A stretch of 15,932 nt of DNA from Tateyamaria sp. (GTDB taxonomy: Bacteria; Pseudomonadota; Alphaproteobacteria; Rhodobacterales; Rhodobacteraceae), in NCBI GenBank assembly GCA_018668195.1, contig JABITU010000306.1, positions 1 through 15,932 of the forward strand. The letters run 5' to 3'. The notes beneath the pieces are model-generated. The model saw nothing but the letters and a program-made list of their open reading frames with translations. It was not told the DNA's origin and searched no databases. The stretch's first letter is position 1; each line of letters opens with the position of its first letter. This document shows positions 15,314-15,932 of this stretch, piece after piece. Made by a program: the position numbers and the translations under genes.

Positions 15314-15932
15314 ATGGCAATAGCAGAACAAACAATATCAGACCGCATCCACGGAGTGCTTGATGCTTTGACACGCGCCGAGCGGCAATTGGCCCAATCT
15401 GTTCTGGAAAACTACCCGGCATCCGGTCTTGGTCCGCTGACGGCACTGGCCAAGGACGCCGCAGTGTCGGTGCCCACTGTTGCCCGCATGGTTCAAAAAT
15501 TAGGCTACAAAAGCTATTCGGAATTTCAGGCCGCCCTGCGCGAGGAACTCAGGGCAAAGGTAAAAACACCCATCGCCAAACACGATACCTGGGCAGAAGC
15601 GGCACCGTCCGGTCACATCTTGAACCGTTTTACCGACGCTGTTATCGACAACATCCGCCTCACGCTTGGGCAAATTGATCCTGACGCCTTTGATCATGCC
15701 TGTGATTTGATGACAAATCAGGACCATCACCTTTATATCGTTGGTGGTCGGATCACCCATACGCTAGCGGAATATCTGTTTTTGCACATGCAAGTGATCC
15801 GGCCAAACGTGACGCATGTTCAGTCCACGTCAAACACCTGGCCACATTATCTGCTGAACGCGAAAGAGGGGGACGTCTTTGTGATCTTCGACGTTCGCCG
15901 ATACGAAAACAATACACTTAAACTTGCTGAAC
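15314..15932 (+). CDS. RpiR/MurR-family transcriptional regulator (3' end cut by window)
   Basis: The first 206 codons are visible. Residues 10-80 form the RpiR helix-turn-helix domain, including LTRAERQLAQSVLENYP, then LAKDAAVSVPTVARMVQKLG (46-64) and YKSYSEFQ. The SIS effector domain starts near 138 with HLYIVGGRITHTLAEYLF and continues through GDVFVIFDVRRYENNT to the edge. SIS domains of this family usually bind phosphorylated sugars, but in catabolic operons they may respond to other metabolites. GGAGG five bases upstream fixes the ATG at 15314. Divergent placement makes it the likely local regulator of the seven-gene operon; whether it represses or activates cannot be read from the sequence. 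Confidence 0.92.
   Translation, partial: MAIAEQTISDRIHGVLDALTRAERQLAQSVLENYPASGLGPLTALAKDAAVSVPTVARMVQKLGYKSYSEFQAALREELRAKVKTPIAKHDTWAEAAPSGHILNRFTDAVIDNIRLTLGQIDPDAFDHACDLMTNQDHHLYIVGGRITHTLAEYLFLHMQVIRPNVTHVQSTSNTWPHYLLNAKEGDVFVIFDVRRYENNTLKLAE

Overview
The window looks like part of an alphaproteobacterial chromosome, most likely a Rhodobacterales (roseobacter-type) bacterium. This is inferred from the protein families present: a ligase-associated Lhr-type helicase, TRAP transporters, a chemoreceptor with alphaproteobacterial features and an RpiR regulator. No rRNA, tRNA or CRISPR array was seen.

Left part (1-4785). A truncated Asp/Glu-racemase / maleate-isomerase family gene runs off the left edge on the minus strand. 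A spacer upstream of it carries a perfect 14-bp palindrome. Next comes a graveyard of IS3-family transposase debris: a minus-strand OrfB C-terminal fragment (711-839) abuts a decayed plus-strand orfA/orfB pair (about 831-1563). An intact ligase-associated DEXH helicase (1649-4066) follows. Behind it are a terminator-like palindrome, a third IS3 OrfB fragment (4164-4322) and a perfect 20-bp inverted repeat with a 20-nt loop (4463-4522). The helicase is thus an island between transposon remnants, without its usual repair partners in view.

Middle (4786-7362). A large methyl-accepting chemotaxis protein has two membrane segments, HAMP, two PAS-like regions, a second HAMP-like segment, the signalling hairpin and a C-terminal SWEQF pentapeptide that looks like a CheR/CheB tether.

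Right part (7519-15932). A tightly packed seven-gene minus-strand operon is read in the order N-formylglutamate-amidohydrolase family hydrolase, dctQ, dctM, dctP, glutamine-synthetase-like gamma-glutamyl ligase, aldehyde dehydrogenase, iron-type alcohol dehydrogenase. It diverges from an RpiR-family regulator cut by the right edge. The gene set suggests one route: TRAP uptake of an amine or amino alcohol, gamma-glutamylation by the GS-like enzyme, oxidation of alcohol to aldehyde to acid by the two dehydrogenases, then release of glutamate by the amidohydrolase. It resembles the Puu putrescine pathway, but an Fe-alcohol dehydrogenase stands where the amine oxidase would be, and a different hydrolase stands where PuuD would be. 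The substrate is not known; the pathway is inference from gene content. This operon is the most interesting part of the window.
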